Shown: positions 1-8,327, counted from the stretch's first letter. The stretch: DNA of 64,000 nt from Flavobacterium sp. (GCF_017744675.1 NZ_JAGIAV010000004.1:108554-172553); one strand, 5' to 3'. Made by a program: numbers and translations. Notes: generated by a model not told the origin, from the letters alone.

Positions 1-261
1 AGACTGTAAAAAAAGAATAACAATGAGTCCCAATGCAATTTGATTGGCTTGGTCATTATCTTTATTCTTCACGCAATCTACAAGCATTCCCATCAATTTT
101 GGAAAAGCCAAAGCAGTGGCGCCAGTAAGCAGAAGAAAAATCAGACCAATGAAGAATTTCCATTTGTGATGTCCTGCGTATGTAAAAATTGTTTTTGCTT
201 TATTAAGTGAAGTAGCCGTTATTTTTGATTTAGGTAAATCATTTTCTTTAAATCGTGCCAT
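1..261 (-). CDS. ABC transporter permease/ATPase, N-terminal part (cut by window edge)
   Basis: The reading frame starts at ATG 261 and runs off the left edge after 87 codons. The visible protein has a basic N-terminus (MARFKENDLPKSK), then a hydrophobic segment around residues 37-55 (FFIGLIFLLLTGATALAFP), a short polar loop with LVDCVKNKD and the start of a second hydrophobic segment. This matches the first membrane helices of MsbA-type half transporters that carry membrane and ATPase domains on one chain. The ATPase part lies outside the window, so substrate and direction cannot be judged. Confidence 0.6.
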   Translation of the reverse strand, partial: MARFKENDLPKSKITATSLNKAKTIFTYAGHHKWKFFIGLIFLLLTGATALAFPKLMGMLVDCVKNKDNDQANQIALGLIVILFLQS

Positions 262-459
262 TAGGATATACTATTTTAGGTATGCAAATGTATGACTAAG
301 TCGAATCACTACAAAGGAATATTAAGAATTAGAACTTTCAAATTGGCTTTTTAACGAAAATATAAGAAAAGAATAAAAAATCTTTACTTTTTAATCGTTT
401 GAAAAATAGCTTTGTAAATGAAAATCAAAAAAAATATTTCATTTTTTTTCAAAATATGC

Positions 460-489
460 TTGTAAATATAAAATCTAGCTGTACATTTG
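460..489 (+). promoter_or_regulatory. Flavobacterial promoter of the tRNA-Val gene
   Basis: TTG at 460-462 is followed after 19 bp by TACATTTG at 482-489. This fits the Bacteroidota consensus TTG-N17-23-TANNTTTG exactly. The tRNA begins 37 bp further on. The rest of 262-525 is AT-rich and shows nothing else recognisable. Confidence 0.7.
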
Positions 490-525
490 CACTCGCAATC
501 ACAATGATAGCAGTCTAGTAAAATA

Positions 526-600
526 GGGCGATTAGCTCAGCTGGTTCAGAGCACCTCGTTTACACCGAGGGGGTCGGGGGTTCGAACCCCTCATCGCCCA
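526..600 (+). tRNA. tRNA-Val (anticodon TAC)
   Basis: A full cloverleaf is readable. The acceptor stem GGGCGAT (526-532) pairs with ATCGCCC (593-599), discriminator A600. The D arm contains AGCTCAGCTGGTT. The anticodon stem CCTCG/CGAGG encloses the loop TTTACAC with anticodon TAC. The T arm is GGGGGTTCGAACCCC. CCA is not encoded (next bases are CA), so it must be added after transcription. It reads valine GUN codons. Confidence 0.97.
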
Positions 601-611
601 CAGAATTTAAA

Positions 612-648
612 AAACTCCAAAGTCTTATGATTTTGGAGTTTTTTTTTA
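612..648 (+). terminator. Intrinsic terminator after tRNA-Val
   Basis: AACTCCAAA and TTTGGAGTT form a stem around a short loop, followed by an unbroken T run. It ends the single-gene tRNA transcript. Confidence 0.85.
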
Positions 649-768
649 ATTGCTATTAAATCTGCTAAGACATCCTATTTATGTATTTCTTGCAGAAATT
701 AATTTTAGTATAAAGTTTAAATTAAAATAAAACCATTTTCATATTGTGGCAGAATGATGCCCTTTATT

Positions 769-1272
769 TTATATGATTTCTTTATAATCGTGATCTATTA
801 TTTTTCTAAAATTGAATACATTAGAAAAATATTCTTTCTCTTTATCTTCTAAGATCAACAGACCGTTAAAATAGGTTACTTCAAATCGATTGCTTTGTAA
901 AACTAAATGTTTTAATCTATGATTATAATCTAATTCTTTTTGAATGGCGTTAACAATATCTAATGATTCTTTTTCTTCAATTTTAAACCATTTGTTGATA
1001 TTCATTCGTTTGCCTACAAAAGCCTCTTCAATACCGTCATTTTTTCTTTTAAATAAATCCAAACAAAAATGATACACAGCTTCTTCTGGTATTAAAAGCG
1101 TTTTTTCTTCTAAATGAAAATTGTATGTAATTCTAAAACTAACGTCATTTTCAAGCTGAACTCTAATTTTATTTATTTCATTAATAAAAATAACTGAGTT
1201 TGAGAAAGCATCAAATTTAAGATTGTAATTTTCTGACAAAATCTTCAAGTTCTCTATAATTGTTTTAGTCAT
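769..1272 (-). CDS. Conserved hypothetical protein, 167 aa
   Basis: I do not recognise a family. The protein is soluble, charged and mixed alpha/beta, with no signal peptide or membrane segment. It starts at ATG 1272 and is transcribed divergently from the HD-domain gene at 1397, sharing a 124-bp AT-rich intergenic region. Codon use resembles its neighbours, so it is probably a real gene. Confidence 0.55.
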   Translation of the reverse strand: MTKTIIENLKILSENYNLKFDAFSNSVIFINEINKIRVQLENDVSFRITYNFHLEEKTLLIPEEAVYHFCLDLFKRKNDGIEEAFVGKRMNINKWFKIEEKESLDIVNAIQKELDYNHRLKHLVLQSNRFEVTYFNGLLILEDKEKEYFSNVFNFRKIIDHDYKEII

Positions 1273-1396
1273 TAAAAACAGATTTAATTTTTATTTATTT
1301 TTTATGCTAATGTAATAAAACCACGATAATTTAGAATTTAAATATTTGCAGGTCTTTAAAAAAATCAATAAATTACATCCAATCAAAATTAAAATT

Positions 1397-1978
1397 ATGC
1401 AACAGCAAAAAGACTGGTCAATAGATGAAATTCAGAATGTTTGGCAACTGGTTTCAAAACTTCATGATGGACAAAAATATGGCGGATTTAACGAAGGTGA
1501 AAAAGTAGAATATCTTAATCATATTGGAGGTGTTGTTTTTGAGATTTTAAATGCTATCAGATATACCGAAAACATGAATGCCGATTTAGCCATTAAATGC
1601 GCTATGCTTCATGATACAATTGAAGACACCGAAATGAAATACGAAAAAGTAATTGACTTGTTTGGCAGTGAAGTTGCGTCTGGAGTTCTTGCTTTAACGA
1701 AAAATGATAAAATCGAAGATTCGTCTGAAAAAATGACGGATAGTCTAAGAAGAATCAAACAACAGCCTGTAGAAGTTTGGGCAGTAAAAATGGCCGACAG
1801 AATCTCAAACCTTTACGAACCACCTTTTTATTGGAATGATGATAAAAAGCTGAAATACATTGCAGAGGCAGAAATTATTCATGGTGAACTGAAAGAAGGA
1901 AACGAATATTTGGCAAATAGATTGAAACTTAAAATAAAAGAGTATCATAGGTTTCTTAGCGCAAACCAATTAGTATAG
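1397..1978 (+). CDS. HD-domain (p)ppGpp hydrolase-like phosphohydrolase
   Basis: This is a single-domain HD protein of 193 aa resembling the hydrolase half of RelA/SpoT (small alarmone hydrolase, MESH1-like). The pattern is visible: an early H in YLNHIGG, the HD pair in MLHDTIEDT, then VWAVKMADRISNL with the late conserved D. The HDTIEDT signature is typical of SpoT-type hydrolases. No synthetase or TGS/ACT domain is present. The start chosen is ATG 1397; an in-frame TTG at 1346 would add 17 residues of poor quality. The gene ends inside a long terminator hairpin. Hydrolysis of (p)ppGpp or a related nucleotide is inference from the family. Confidence 0.75.
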   Translation: MQQQKDWSIDEIQNVWQLVSKLHDGQKYGGFNEGEKVEYLNHIGGVVFEILNAIRYTENMNADLAIKCAMLHDTIEDTEMKYEKVIDLFGSEVASGVLALTKNDKIEDSSEKMTDSLRRIKQQPVEVWAVKMADRISNLYEPPFYWNDDKKLKYIAEAEIIHGELKEGNEYLANRLKLKIKEYHRFLSANQLV

Positions 1979-2020
1979 AAGAAACTCCTCAAGAAATTGG
2001 GGAGTTTCTTCTATACTAAT
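1969..2020. terminator. Long bidirectional terminator hairpin
   Basis: A perfect stem of about 20 bp (1969-1988 pairing with 2001-2020, core AGAAGAAACTCC/GGAGTTTCTTCT) surrounds a 12-nt loop. The stop codon of the upstream gene is inside the left arm. It lies between convergent genes and probably serves both. Confidence 0.75.
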
Positions 2021-2047
2021 TTAAAAGACATTAAATCAATAATTTTC

Positions 2048-2818
2048 CTATTTCCAAAACTCAAACCATTTCTTTGATTTTGTTTCATCAGATAGTACAT
2101 TCTTTTTCTTTAAGCTTGGTTCTTCGACTTTTATAATCGGCTCTTCATTTTTTAGATTTTGTTCTTCAACTTTAACCTTTGTGTTGTTTTGGCTGTTTTC
2201 AATCTGGAATGTAATTGGCCTTGAAATAGATTCTACTTCTGTACTAAAGGTAAGTTCATATTTTGTAATACCACTATTCTTAACTATTTGGGCAGCAATT
2301 TCATTATCTGGGAGTACGTCTCTAAGTTGAAACACACATTTCGTCTTTTCATTTTGAGAAAAACCTTCAAAATTTTCTTTAATAAAACTAAGAATATAAG
2401 AAGTGTGTTGTTCATGCATCGCTAAATAAACCAAAAAAGAAAGTGCGCATCCACCTTCAATTTCGTCCTTACTATACACTTTACTTGCAGTATAATGAAG
2501 ATTCTTGTTTGTAAATAACTTACCAATTGAAATACACAATTGAGAAGTCATTGGTAATGGATCTTCATTAGTCGATAAAAAACTTTGAGAATAAATAAAT
2601 ATTTCTGTAACCTGATTTAGATCTTCATTTTTAAATCTTTCACGTAGATTTCCTAAAATTTCACCTAAATCTAATTCTTCATTATTGTTTTCTACAATTT
2701 TAGCTGTTTCAAATATATCATTATATAAAACATTGTTTATGTTTCCAATTGCATTCGAGTGTTGCTGTTCTAGAATTTCTTGAAACCCTTCAAAAGGACT
2801 TTTCTTATTTTCTTCCAT
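2048..2818 (-). CDS. Hypothetical protein, 256 aa
   Basis: Family not recognised. The first ~190 residues look helical and soluble. The C-terminal ~60 residues are low-complexity and charged, with three imitations of the same phrase (VKVEEQNLKNEEP, IKVEEPSLKKK), then a WFEFWK end. There is no signal peptide. It is 10 bp downstream of the endonuclease V-like gene on the same strand, so the two are probably co-transcribed. Confidence 0.6.
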   Translation of the reverse strand: MEENKKSPFEGFQEILEQQHSNAIGNINNVLYNDIFETAKIVENNNEELDLGEILGNLRERFKNEDLNQVTEIFIYSQSFLSTNEDPLPMTSQLCISIGKLFTNKNLHYTASKVYSKDEIEGGCALSFLVYLAMHEQHTSYILSFIKENFEGFSQNEKTKCVFQLRDVLPDNEIAAQIVKNSGITKYELTFSTEVESISRPITFQIENSQNNTKVKVEEQNLKNEEPIIKVEEPSLKKKNVLSDETKSKKWFEFWK

Positions 2819-2828
2819 ATGTTTTCTT

Positions 2829-3344
2829 TTAGCTAATATTTAAATTTTCTTTAGTCAATCTATCCAATTCTTTCAGCAAAGTAGGCATTCTAAACTTTCC
2901 AGCCATACTTTCTACTTTTTTATAAGCGTCATCCAAATCAATTCCGATAGAAGTAATATAAAGCGGTTTTTTGCTATCGCCTCTATAAAGCGCTTTTTTA
3001 TTCTTTTCTATAGAAGCAAAATTAGTTTTGGCAACACCAATAATCGGAATTTCTTTATTTAGTTTTTCGTATAAATAACCGCCTAAACCGTATTTGTTTT
3101 CATCATTTAAATACACAAATCCGTCCACAACAATAGTTTCAATTGTAGATAAATCAATTTGCTTTAATAAACTCAGAATACAAGGCAATTCTCTTTTGTA
3201 AAATTCTCCAGGAATATATTCCGCAACATTTTCTATGGTCTCAGAATGGATTTTAAAGTTTTTGTCTTCGTCCCATTCTGCAAATTCAAGGCAGATTGTT
3301 TTTGCTTTTTGGTCAAAATAATAAGTGTCGAAAGCTAAGATCAT
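2829..3344 (-). CDS. Endonuclease V-like protein (divergent)
   Basis: At 171 aa this is shorter than typical endonuclease V (about 220 aa), which nicks DNA near deoxyinosine. Alignable pieces are AFDTYY at the N-terminus (Asp6, first metal ligand), YIPGEFYKRE (family YIPGFLSFRE; the Glu is kept), VVDG (catalytic Asp kept) and PIIGVAKT. The inosine-pocket signature HGxxHPR is replaced by FVYLNDENKY, and the late His region reads TSIGID. Metal binding may survive while base specificity is uncertain. It precedes the 256-aa hypothetical gene in a two-gene unit. Confidence 0.65.
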   Translation of the reverse strand: MILAFDTYYFDQKAKTICLEFAEWDEDKNFKIHSETIENVAEYIPGEFYKRELPCILSLLKQIDLSTIETIVVDGFVYLNDENKYGLGGYLYEKLNKEIPIIGVAKTNFASIEKNKKALYRGDSKKPLYITSIGIDLDDAYKKVESMAGKFRMPTLLKELDRLTKENLNIS

Positions 3345-3533
3345 GAGGCTGTGAAAAATTTTTATTTTTGCTAATTTAGAAAAACCTTACAAAGTATCTT
3401 CGTAGCAGAAGTATTTAATTTTTAAAATTTTGAAGTCAAATCGCAAAACTTTAAAATTCAGGTTTTTGAAAAACTCATAAATAGATGTAGTTTAGCTAAA
3501 ATTTTCAGAAACATTCCTCAAAAAGTATTTCAA

Positions 3534-4376
3534 ATGAAATGGATTACCAGAGAACGACCAAAAATTGACCGAATTGCTTGCCCATGGCTCATACGAAAAT
3601 TTGTTGACCGAGAAGCTGAATTCATTTATGTTCCTTTTAATGATGTCTTAACAAAGGCAAAAGAGCTTGACGCCATTCCATTTGATATTCCAGAGGTTGA
3701 GTTTACGCATTACAATGAGGAATGTACTTTTGATTATATTGTCAAGAAATATGAAATCAAGGATCCTGCAGTTAAAATTATCGCAGGAATTGTGCGTGGA
3801 GCAGATACCGACAGACACGAAATTGCCAAAGAATCGGCTGGACTTTGGGCCATTTCGGCTGGATTGGCTCATAATATTAAAGACGATTATGAGCTTCTTG
3901 AAACGGGAATGATTTTGTATGACGCTTTATATAGCTGGGCAACACATTTGTATCAGCAAAACCATTTGCAGAATAGTCCATTTGAGAAACTGCTGCATGA
4001 GGTTTACAATAAGTTTCTAAAAGATAAAAAATCTGCAGGCAAGACGCCTTCTTGGGTAAAGGATTTAAAAAATATCATTCAGGATCAGATTGATGCTCAG
4101 TTTACTTTTGATTTAAAGAAAATCTCAAACGAATTAGATTTAAATCCGTCTTATCTATCTCGAGAATTTTCAAAGCATTTTGAGGATTTAAATTTTGGCG
4201 ATTATGTTAGAAAACTTCGCATTGAAAAAGCCATCCATCTTATTGAAAACTCGTCTCATAATCTAACAGAAATAGCTTACATGACAGGCTTTTCAGACCA
4301 AAGCCATTTTACTCGAATTTTCAAGCTCCATACAGGAAAAAATCCTTCCTCTTATAGAAAAAAGGCAAAAAAGTAA
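3534..4376 (+). CDS. Chrome_Resist (ChrB-type) domain fused to AraC-type DNA-binding domain
   Basis: Residues 1 to about 145 match the ChrB C-terminal/Chrome_Resist family: WITRERPKIDRIACPWLIRKFVD at the start, then FIYVP, FTHYNEECTFDYIV, IVRGADTD and SAGLWAISAG. Residues from about 190 to 278 are a full AraC/XylS double helix-turn-helix (LDLNPSYLSREFSKHF, IAYMTGFSDQSHFTRIFK, GKNPSSYR). The protein is probably a cytoplasmic transcription regulator whose sensor is the Chrome_Resist fold. No chrA chromate exporter lies nearby, so a link to chromate is only inferred from the domain. The next gene (4459) is a secreted protein and could be a target. Confidence 0.8.
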   Translation: MKWITRERPKIDRIACPWLIRKFVDREAEFIYVPFNDVLTKAKELDAIPFDIPEVEFTHYNEECTFDYIVKKYEIKDPAVKIIAGIVRGADTDRHEIAKESAGLWAISAGLAHNIKDDYELLETGMILYDALYSWATHLYQQNHLQNSPFEKLLHEVYNKFLKDKKSAGKTPSWVKDLKNIIQDQIDAQFTFDLKKISNELDLNPSYLSREFSKHFEDLNFGDYVRKLRIEKAIHLIENSSHNLTEIAYMTGFSDQSHFTRIFKLHTGKNPSSYRKKAKK

Positions 4377-4458
4377 ACCAGATACAAAAGGTAAATTGAG
4401 TTCTATTTTTTAAAAGGGAACATTTTTAGTTTTGTTAGACTAATCAAAACTAGAAACA

Positions 4459-4956
4459 ATGTCATTGAAGCACACTTTCTTTTTTGCTGTATTGCTTGCA
4501 GGTTTTACAGCTTTTTCTCAAACCACGTATCCAAAAATAACGGGATATTTTGGTATAATGCATCCAATAGTTACTATTAACAAAGACGAAACTACAGTAA
4601 ATTTTAGAGATTATTATGCTGTTGGTTTCCCTACAGGTATTAATATCTGGAAAAACGAAAAAATCGGATTCTCTTTTGAAGTTGTTCCCAATATAAAAGA
4701 CGATCAGGGCACAAGTAAAGTAACCAATTTGCTATTTCATCCCGGAGTTTTAGTTGCTCTAGGAAAAGGTTACACTTTTGCAGGTAGAGCCGCTTTTGAA
4801 AGTAGCGGAAGATATGGTTTTACACCCGTTTTTAATAAAACAATAATTAAAAGCAGCAGTTGCAGTTACTATGTTGCTGTTCCGCTGCCTGTTCGATTTG
4901 GAAATGACCATCCTGCCAGTTTTACCGTAGGTTTCCAGTTTGGAATTGCTTTTTAA
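4459..4956 (+). CDS. Secreted hypothetical protein, 165 aa
   Basis: A clear signal peptide (HTFFFAVLLAGFTAFSQ, cleavage after residue ~21) is followed by a beta-rich chain with repeated aromatic/glycine strands (YFGIMHP, YYAVGFPTGI, YTFAGRAAF, YGFTPVF) ending in VGFQFGIAF. A C-terminal Phe and this pattern suggest a small outer-membrane beta-barrel or periplasmic beta protein. It lies 80 bp after the ChrB-AraC fusion gene on the same strand. Confidence 0.6.
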   Translation: MSLKHTFFFAVLLAGFTAFSQTTYPKITGYFGIMHPIVTINKDETTVNFRDYYAVGFPTGINIWKNEKIGFSFEVVPNIKDDQGTSKVTNLLFHPGVLVALGKGYTFAGRAAFESSGRYGFTPVFNKTIIKSSSCSYYVAVPLPVRFGNDHPASFTVGFQFGIAF

Positions 4957-5024
4957 AACAATTTAAAGAAACCAAGTTTTCCCAAATTAATTGCTTAATT
5001 TAGTTATCTATAAAAACTAAGCTT

Positions 5025-5420
5025 ATGAAAACTAAAATGATATGGGGCAACTTGGTTTCTCACGATTTAGAAAAAACAATTCAATTCTATACCAATTTGG
5101 GTTTCAAGCAAAACGGGCAAGAAACGAAAGAATTGGTAAGTTTTGTTTTTGGAGAAAATGATTTTGTAATTAACTTTTTCGCTCCCAAAAGATTAGAAGA
5201 TGCTATTAAAGGAAAACTTGTAAATGCCAATAACGAAAATGAAATTATATTTTCTTTGTCGGCAAATAGTGTAGAAGAAGTAGATCTTTGGTACAAAAAA
5301 ATAAAAGAAATAGGCGGAACCATTTTCTCAGAACCAGAGAATTTTGAAGTTGGCTACACTTTTGGTTTTTCAGATCCAGACGGACATAAGTTTAATTTTC
5401 TGTACTGGCCAGGAATGTAA
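5025..5420 (+). CDS. VOC (glyoxalase/bleomycin resistance) family protein
   Basis: This 131-aa protein shows the vicinal-oxygen-chelate repeat: an opening strand followed by HDLEKTIQFYTNLGF, and a second half ending in GYTFGFSDPDGHKFNFLYW, the usual DPDGH/N signature. Members bind a metal or act as antibiotic-binding or isomerase-like proteins. The substrate cannot be read from sequence. It is 36 bp upstream of the GNAT gene, so probably co-transcribed. Confidence 0.8.
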   Translation: MKTKMIWGNLVSHDLEKTIQFYTNLGFKQNGQETKELVSFVFGENDFVINFFAPKRLEDAIKGKLVNANNENEIIFSLSANSVEEVDLWYKKIKEIGGTIFSEPENFEVGYTFGFSDPDGHKFNFLYWPGM

Positions 5421-5456
5421 TTTGATTCGAAACATTTAATTTGAAAAAACAAAATA

Positions 5457-5906
5457 ATGCAAATAATAGAACACACGTTTGGAGAGTTTCTTATTACAAC
5501 AGATAAATCTAAACTTGACATTGCAGCAATACATGATTTTCTATCTAAAGATTCAGGTTGGAGCGATAATATTCCGTTAGAAAAAGTAAAAATCTCAATT
5601 GATAATTCGTTAAATTTCGGACTTTTTCATGGAGAAAAACAAATTGGTTTTGCTCGAATCATATCTGATTTTTCGACTATTGCCTATTTAGGAGATGTTT
5701 ATATTTTGGATAATTACCGCGGAAAAGGACTTTCTAAAGAAATGATGGATTGCATTATGTCACATCCTAATTTACAAGGCTTAAGGCGATGGATTTTATT
5801 AACTTCTACTGCAGAATGGCTGTATAAAAAATATGGTTTCAAACATGTCCCAAATCCAGAAGTTTACATGGAACTTTACAATCCGAATGTCTATAAAAAT
5901 GTTTAG
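5457..5906 (+). CDS. GNAT-family N-acetyltransferase
   Basis: In 149 aa the GNAT core is complete: VGFARIISDFSTIAYLGDVYI-like strands and the acetyl-CoA loop DNYRGKGLSKEMMD (consensus Q/RxxGxG/A), then WILLTSTAEWLYKKYGF, the usual final strand-helix. It acts in the cytoplasm on an unknown amine. The 3' end is 16 bp before a palindrome that precedes the Crp/Fnr gene. Confidence 0.85.
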   Translation: MQIIEHTFGEFLITTDKSKLDIAAIHDFLSKDSGWSDNIPLEKVKISIDNSLNFGLFHGEKQIGFARIISDFSTIAYLGDVYILDNYRGKGLSKEMMDCIMSHPNLQGLRRWILLTSTAEWLYKKYGFKHVPNPEVYMELYNPNVYKNV

Positions 5907-5921
5907 GAAGTTTAATTCTTT

Positions 5922-5937
5922 TTTGCCATATGGCAAA
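5922..5937. promoter_or_regulatory. Palindromic operator candidate TTTGCCATATGGCAAA
   Basis: This 16-bp sequence is a perfect palindrome and lies 34 bp before the Crp/Fnr start codon. A one-base variant lies before the next gene at 6549. The spacing and shape suit a Crp/Fnr dimer, which suggests autoregulation. Confidence 0.6.
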
Positions 5938-5970
5938 TTTTCAATAAAAACTTATGCCTAACTTTCGGAC

Positions 5971-6540
5971 ATGAAAGAATTAGTGAATTATATATTACAG
6001 TTTGGCAATTTAAATCAGCAGCAAATTGATTTAATTGCCTCAAAAGCCCAAGAAAGAGAAATTCGTAAAGAGCATTATTTTGCAGAAGCTGGAAAAGTTG
6101 CTGTTGAAGTCGGTTTTATTATAGACGGAATTATGCGTGTTTGCTATTACGATAATAAAGGCGAAGAAATTACAAAATATTTCATCGAAGAAAATAATCT
6201 AGTCGTAGATTTAGAAAGTTTTGATAATGAAATTTGTTCATCTTGTTATGTTCAAGCCGTTACAAATTGTAAAATAATTGTGTTTTCAAAGAAAGACTGG
6301 CAAGAACTATTGGATACTATTATTGGCTGGGACACTATTGTTCATAAAATCATTTCTAAGGCTTTGATTCAAAAAGTTGCCAGAAGAAGTCCTTTGGTTG
6401 CTGAAGATGCTACTACTCGTTATTTGTCTTTTATGAAAATGTTCCCAAATGTCATTAATCGAGTGCCGCTTTCGTATTTGGCTTCTTATCTCGGAATCAC
6501 ACAATCTTCTTTAAGCAGAATTAGAAAAAACATCCGTTAA
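5971..6540 (+). CDS. Crp/Fnr family transcriptional regulator
   Basis: Of 189 aa, the first ~120 form a cyclic-nucleotide-binding-like beta barrel (HYFAEAGKVAVEVGFIIDGIMRVCYYDNKGEEITKYF) and residues ~150-188 contain the winged helix-turn-helix (SYLASYLGITQSSLSRIRK). This short architecture is the common Bacteroidota Crp/Fnr type. The ligand is unknown; the arginine/serine pocket of true CRP is not evident. Palindromes TTTGCCATATGGCAAA and TTTGTCATATGGCAAA precede this gene and the downstream SDR gene respectively, so both are likely targets. Confidence 0.85.
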   Translation: MKELVNYILQFGNLNQQQIDLIASKAQEREIRKEHYFAEAGKVAVEVGFIIDGIMRVCYYDNKGEEITKYFIEENNLVVDLESFDNEICSSCYVQAVTNCKIIVFSKKDWQELLDTIIGWDTIVHKIISKALIQKVARRSPLVAEDATTRYLSFMKMFPNVINRVPLSYLASYLGITQSSLSRIRKNIR

Positions 6541-6548
6541 AATCGCTT

Positions 6549-6564
6549 TTTGTCATATGGCAAA
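6549..6564. promoter_or_regulatory. Operator candidate TTTGTCATATGGCAAA before the SDR gene
   Basis: It matches the palindrome at 5922 in 15 of 16 positions and lies 56 bp upstream of the SDR start. Together the two sites point to control of the SDR gene by the adjacent Crp/Fnr protein. Confidence 0.6.
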
Positions 6565-6620
6565 TGTTTTTGTTTTTTATAGACTGAACTTTGCTTCAGA
6601 TAATTTTAAAAAGATAAAAA

Positions 6621-7358
6621 ATGAAAACAGCACTTATTACAGGCGCAAATAGAAGCATCGGTTTAGAAATAGCCAAACAGCTTTCAGAAAAAGGATTATT
6701 TGTTTATTTAGGAACACGTGATCTTGCGAAAGGTGAAGAGGCAGTAAAAGAATTGAACGCAAAAGGATTTCAAAACATTCAAGCCATACAAATTGACGTT
6801 ACAAATGCAGAAAGTGTTTTAGCAGCAAAAAATAAAGTAGAAGAAGAAAAAGGCAAACTCGATATTCTGATTAATAACGCTGGGATTTTAGGCAATGTTC
6901 CGCAAGATCCTTCTACAACTTCTATAGAAAACATTCAGAAAGTTTTTGATACGAATTTCTTCGGAGTGATTACCGTTACGCAGACTTTTCTTGACTTATT
7001 AAAAAAATCTGAAAGTCCGAGAATTAGCAATATTACATCTGGACTTGGTTCACTAACTTTACACAGCGACCCAAGTTGGAAATATTATGCTATAAAAGCC
7101 ATTTCGTATGTTTCTTCCAAAACCGCTTTAAACGCCTTTACTGTAACTTTAGCTTATGAATTAAAGGATCTTCCATTCAAAATAAATTCAATCGATCCGG
7201 GTTATACTGCAACCGATTTTAATAACCACAATGGCCCTGGAAGTGTCGAAAGCGCTGCAAGTTTCATTATAAAGCATACTTTAGTTGATGAAAACGGACC
7301 AACAGGAAAATTCTTTAGTAATGATATTGAAGATAAAAGCGAGGAAAGCCCTTGGTAA
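6621..7358 (+). CDS. Short-chain dehydrogenase/reductase (SDR)
   Basis: A classical SDR of 245 aa. The NAD(P)-binding motif is TGANRSIG (TGxxxGIG), followed by NNAG in LINNAGILG, the catalytic Ser in ISNITSGLG, and YVSSKTALN where the YxxxK motif reads Y-V-S-S-K. TALNAFT and PGYTATDFN are also typical. The Arg after the first beta strand of the following turn (GTRD) suggests NADPH preference. Substrate unknown. Its upstream palindrome places it under the Crp/Fnr gene next door. Confidence 0.88.
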   Translation: MKTALITGANRSIGLEIAKQLSEKGLFVYLGTRDLAKGEEAVKELNAKGFQNIQAIQIDVTNAESVLAAKNKVEEEKGKLDILINNAGILGNVPQDPSTTSIENIQKVFDTNFFGVITVTQTFLDLLKKSESPRISNITSGLGSLTLHSDPSWKYYAIKAISYVSSKTALNAFTVTLAYELKDLPFKINSIDPGYTATDFNNHNGPGSVESAASFIIKHTLVDENGPTGKFFSNDIEDKSEESPW

Positions 7359-7472
7359 AAATAGAAAGACCTTTTAAAATCTTATATTTTGGAAGGTTTT
7401 GGCATTAAAATAACAGTTCATTTTGCAGAAAAAAGGTAAATTTAGCCCTTTATTAATTTTAAGAGCAAATAC

Positions 7473-8237
7473 ATGTCCATAACAACGGAAGCAGAATTAG
7501 CAGGAATGAAAAAAGCGAGTGAAGCAGTCGCTTTTACTTTAAAAGAAATGAGGAAATTTGCCCAACCTGGAATGTCTACAAAAAAATTAGACGATTACGG
7601 CGGACAAATTTTGAATGATTTGGGAGCGAAATCTGCGCCATATCTAACTTACGGCTTCCCTGGTTGGACTTGTATCAGCGTTGATAATGAATTTTGCCAC
7701 GGAATTCCTTCTGAAAAAAGAATTTTAAAAGAAGGCGATTTAATTAATATCGACGTTTCGGCTGAACTGGACGGATTCTGGTCGGATAATGGAGGTTCTT
7801 TTGTAATTGGAAATGATGTTAATGAACACCAAAAACTGATTGAGGCTTCTAAGGATATTTTACATAAAGCCATTCACAGTATAAAAGGTGGAGTTCGCAT
7901 TTCTGATATTGGATTTTTAATTGAAACTGAAGCAAAAAAACGTGGTTATAAAGTAATTAAAAACCTAACCGGACACGGAGTAGGGAGAAGCCTTCATGAA
8001 GCACCGCATGAAATTGCCAATTATAGAGATCGTTTTAATCAGACGAGATTTAAGAAGAATTCTGTTGTGGCAATTGAAACTTTCATCTCAACCACTTCTA
8101 CTTATGCCGAAACGCAAAAAGATGGCTGGACAATGGTTGGAAACAAAGGAGGATTTATGGCGCAACACGAACACACAATTGTAGTGACAGAAGGAAAGCC
8201 AATTATTTTAACGGAAATGAATGAAATTTGGAATTAA
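7473..8237 (+). CDS. map: Type I methionine aminopeptidase
   Basis: This 254-aa enzyme removes the initiator methionine from nascent proteins. All five metal ligands are visible: two Asp spaced 11 apart in INIDVSAELDGFWSDN, His in TGHGVGRSLHE, Glu in VVAIETF and Glu in QHEHTIVV. The length matches bacterial type Ia enzymes. It stands alone, with a hairpin terminator right after it. The family is normally essential; Bacteroidota often have more than one copy, so this may not be the only one. Confidence 0.92.
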   Translation: MSITTEAELAGMKKASEAVAFTLKEMRKFAQPGMSTKKLDDYGGQILNDLGAKSAPYLTYGFPGWTCISVDNEFCHGIPSEKRILKEGDLINIDVSAELDGFWSDNGGSFVIGNDVNEHQKLIEASKDILHKAIHSIKGGVRISDIGFLIETEAKKRGYKVIKNLTGHGVGRSLHEAPHEIANYRDRFNQTRFKKNSVVAIETFISTTSTYAETQKDGWTMVGNKGGFMAQHEHTIVVTEGKPIILTEMNEIWN

Positions 8238-8253
8238 AAAATCTAAATAAAAG

Positions 8254-8283
8254 AAAACTCCATTAGCAATAATGGAGTTTTTA
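8254..8283 (+). terminator. Intrinsic terminator after map
   Basis: AAAACTCCATTA (8254-8265) pairs with TAATGGAGTTTT (8270-8281) around GCAA, with Ts following. It separates map from the convergent VOC gene. Confidence 0.8.
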
Positions 8284-8327
8284 TTTTCAGCCCCACTAAC
8301 CATCAACCATCAACCATTAATAATTAC

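Noticed and set aside
1346..1396. TTG start extending the HD-domain protein by 17 residues
   Set aside because: The added residues are low-complexity and ATG 1397 gives the normal family N-terminus.
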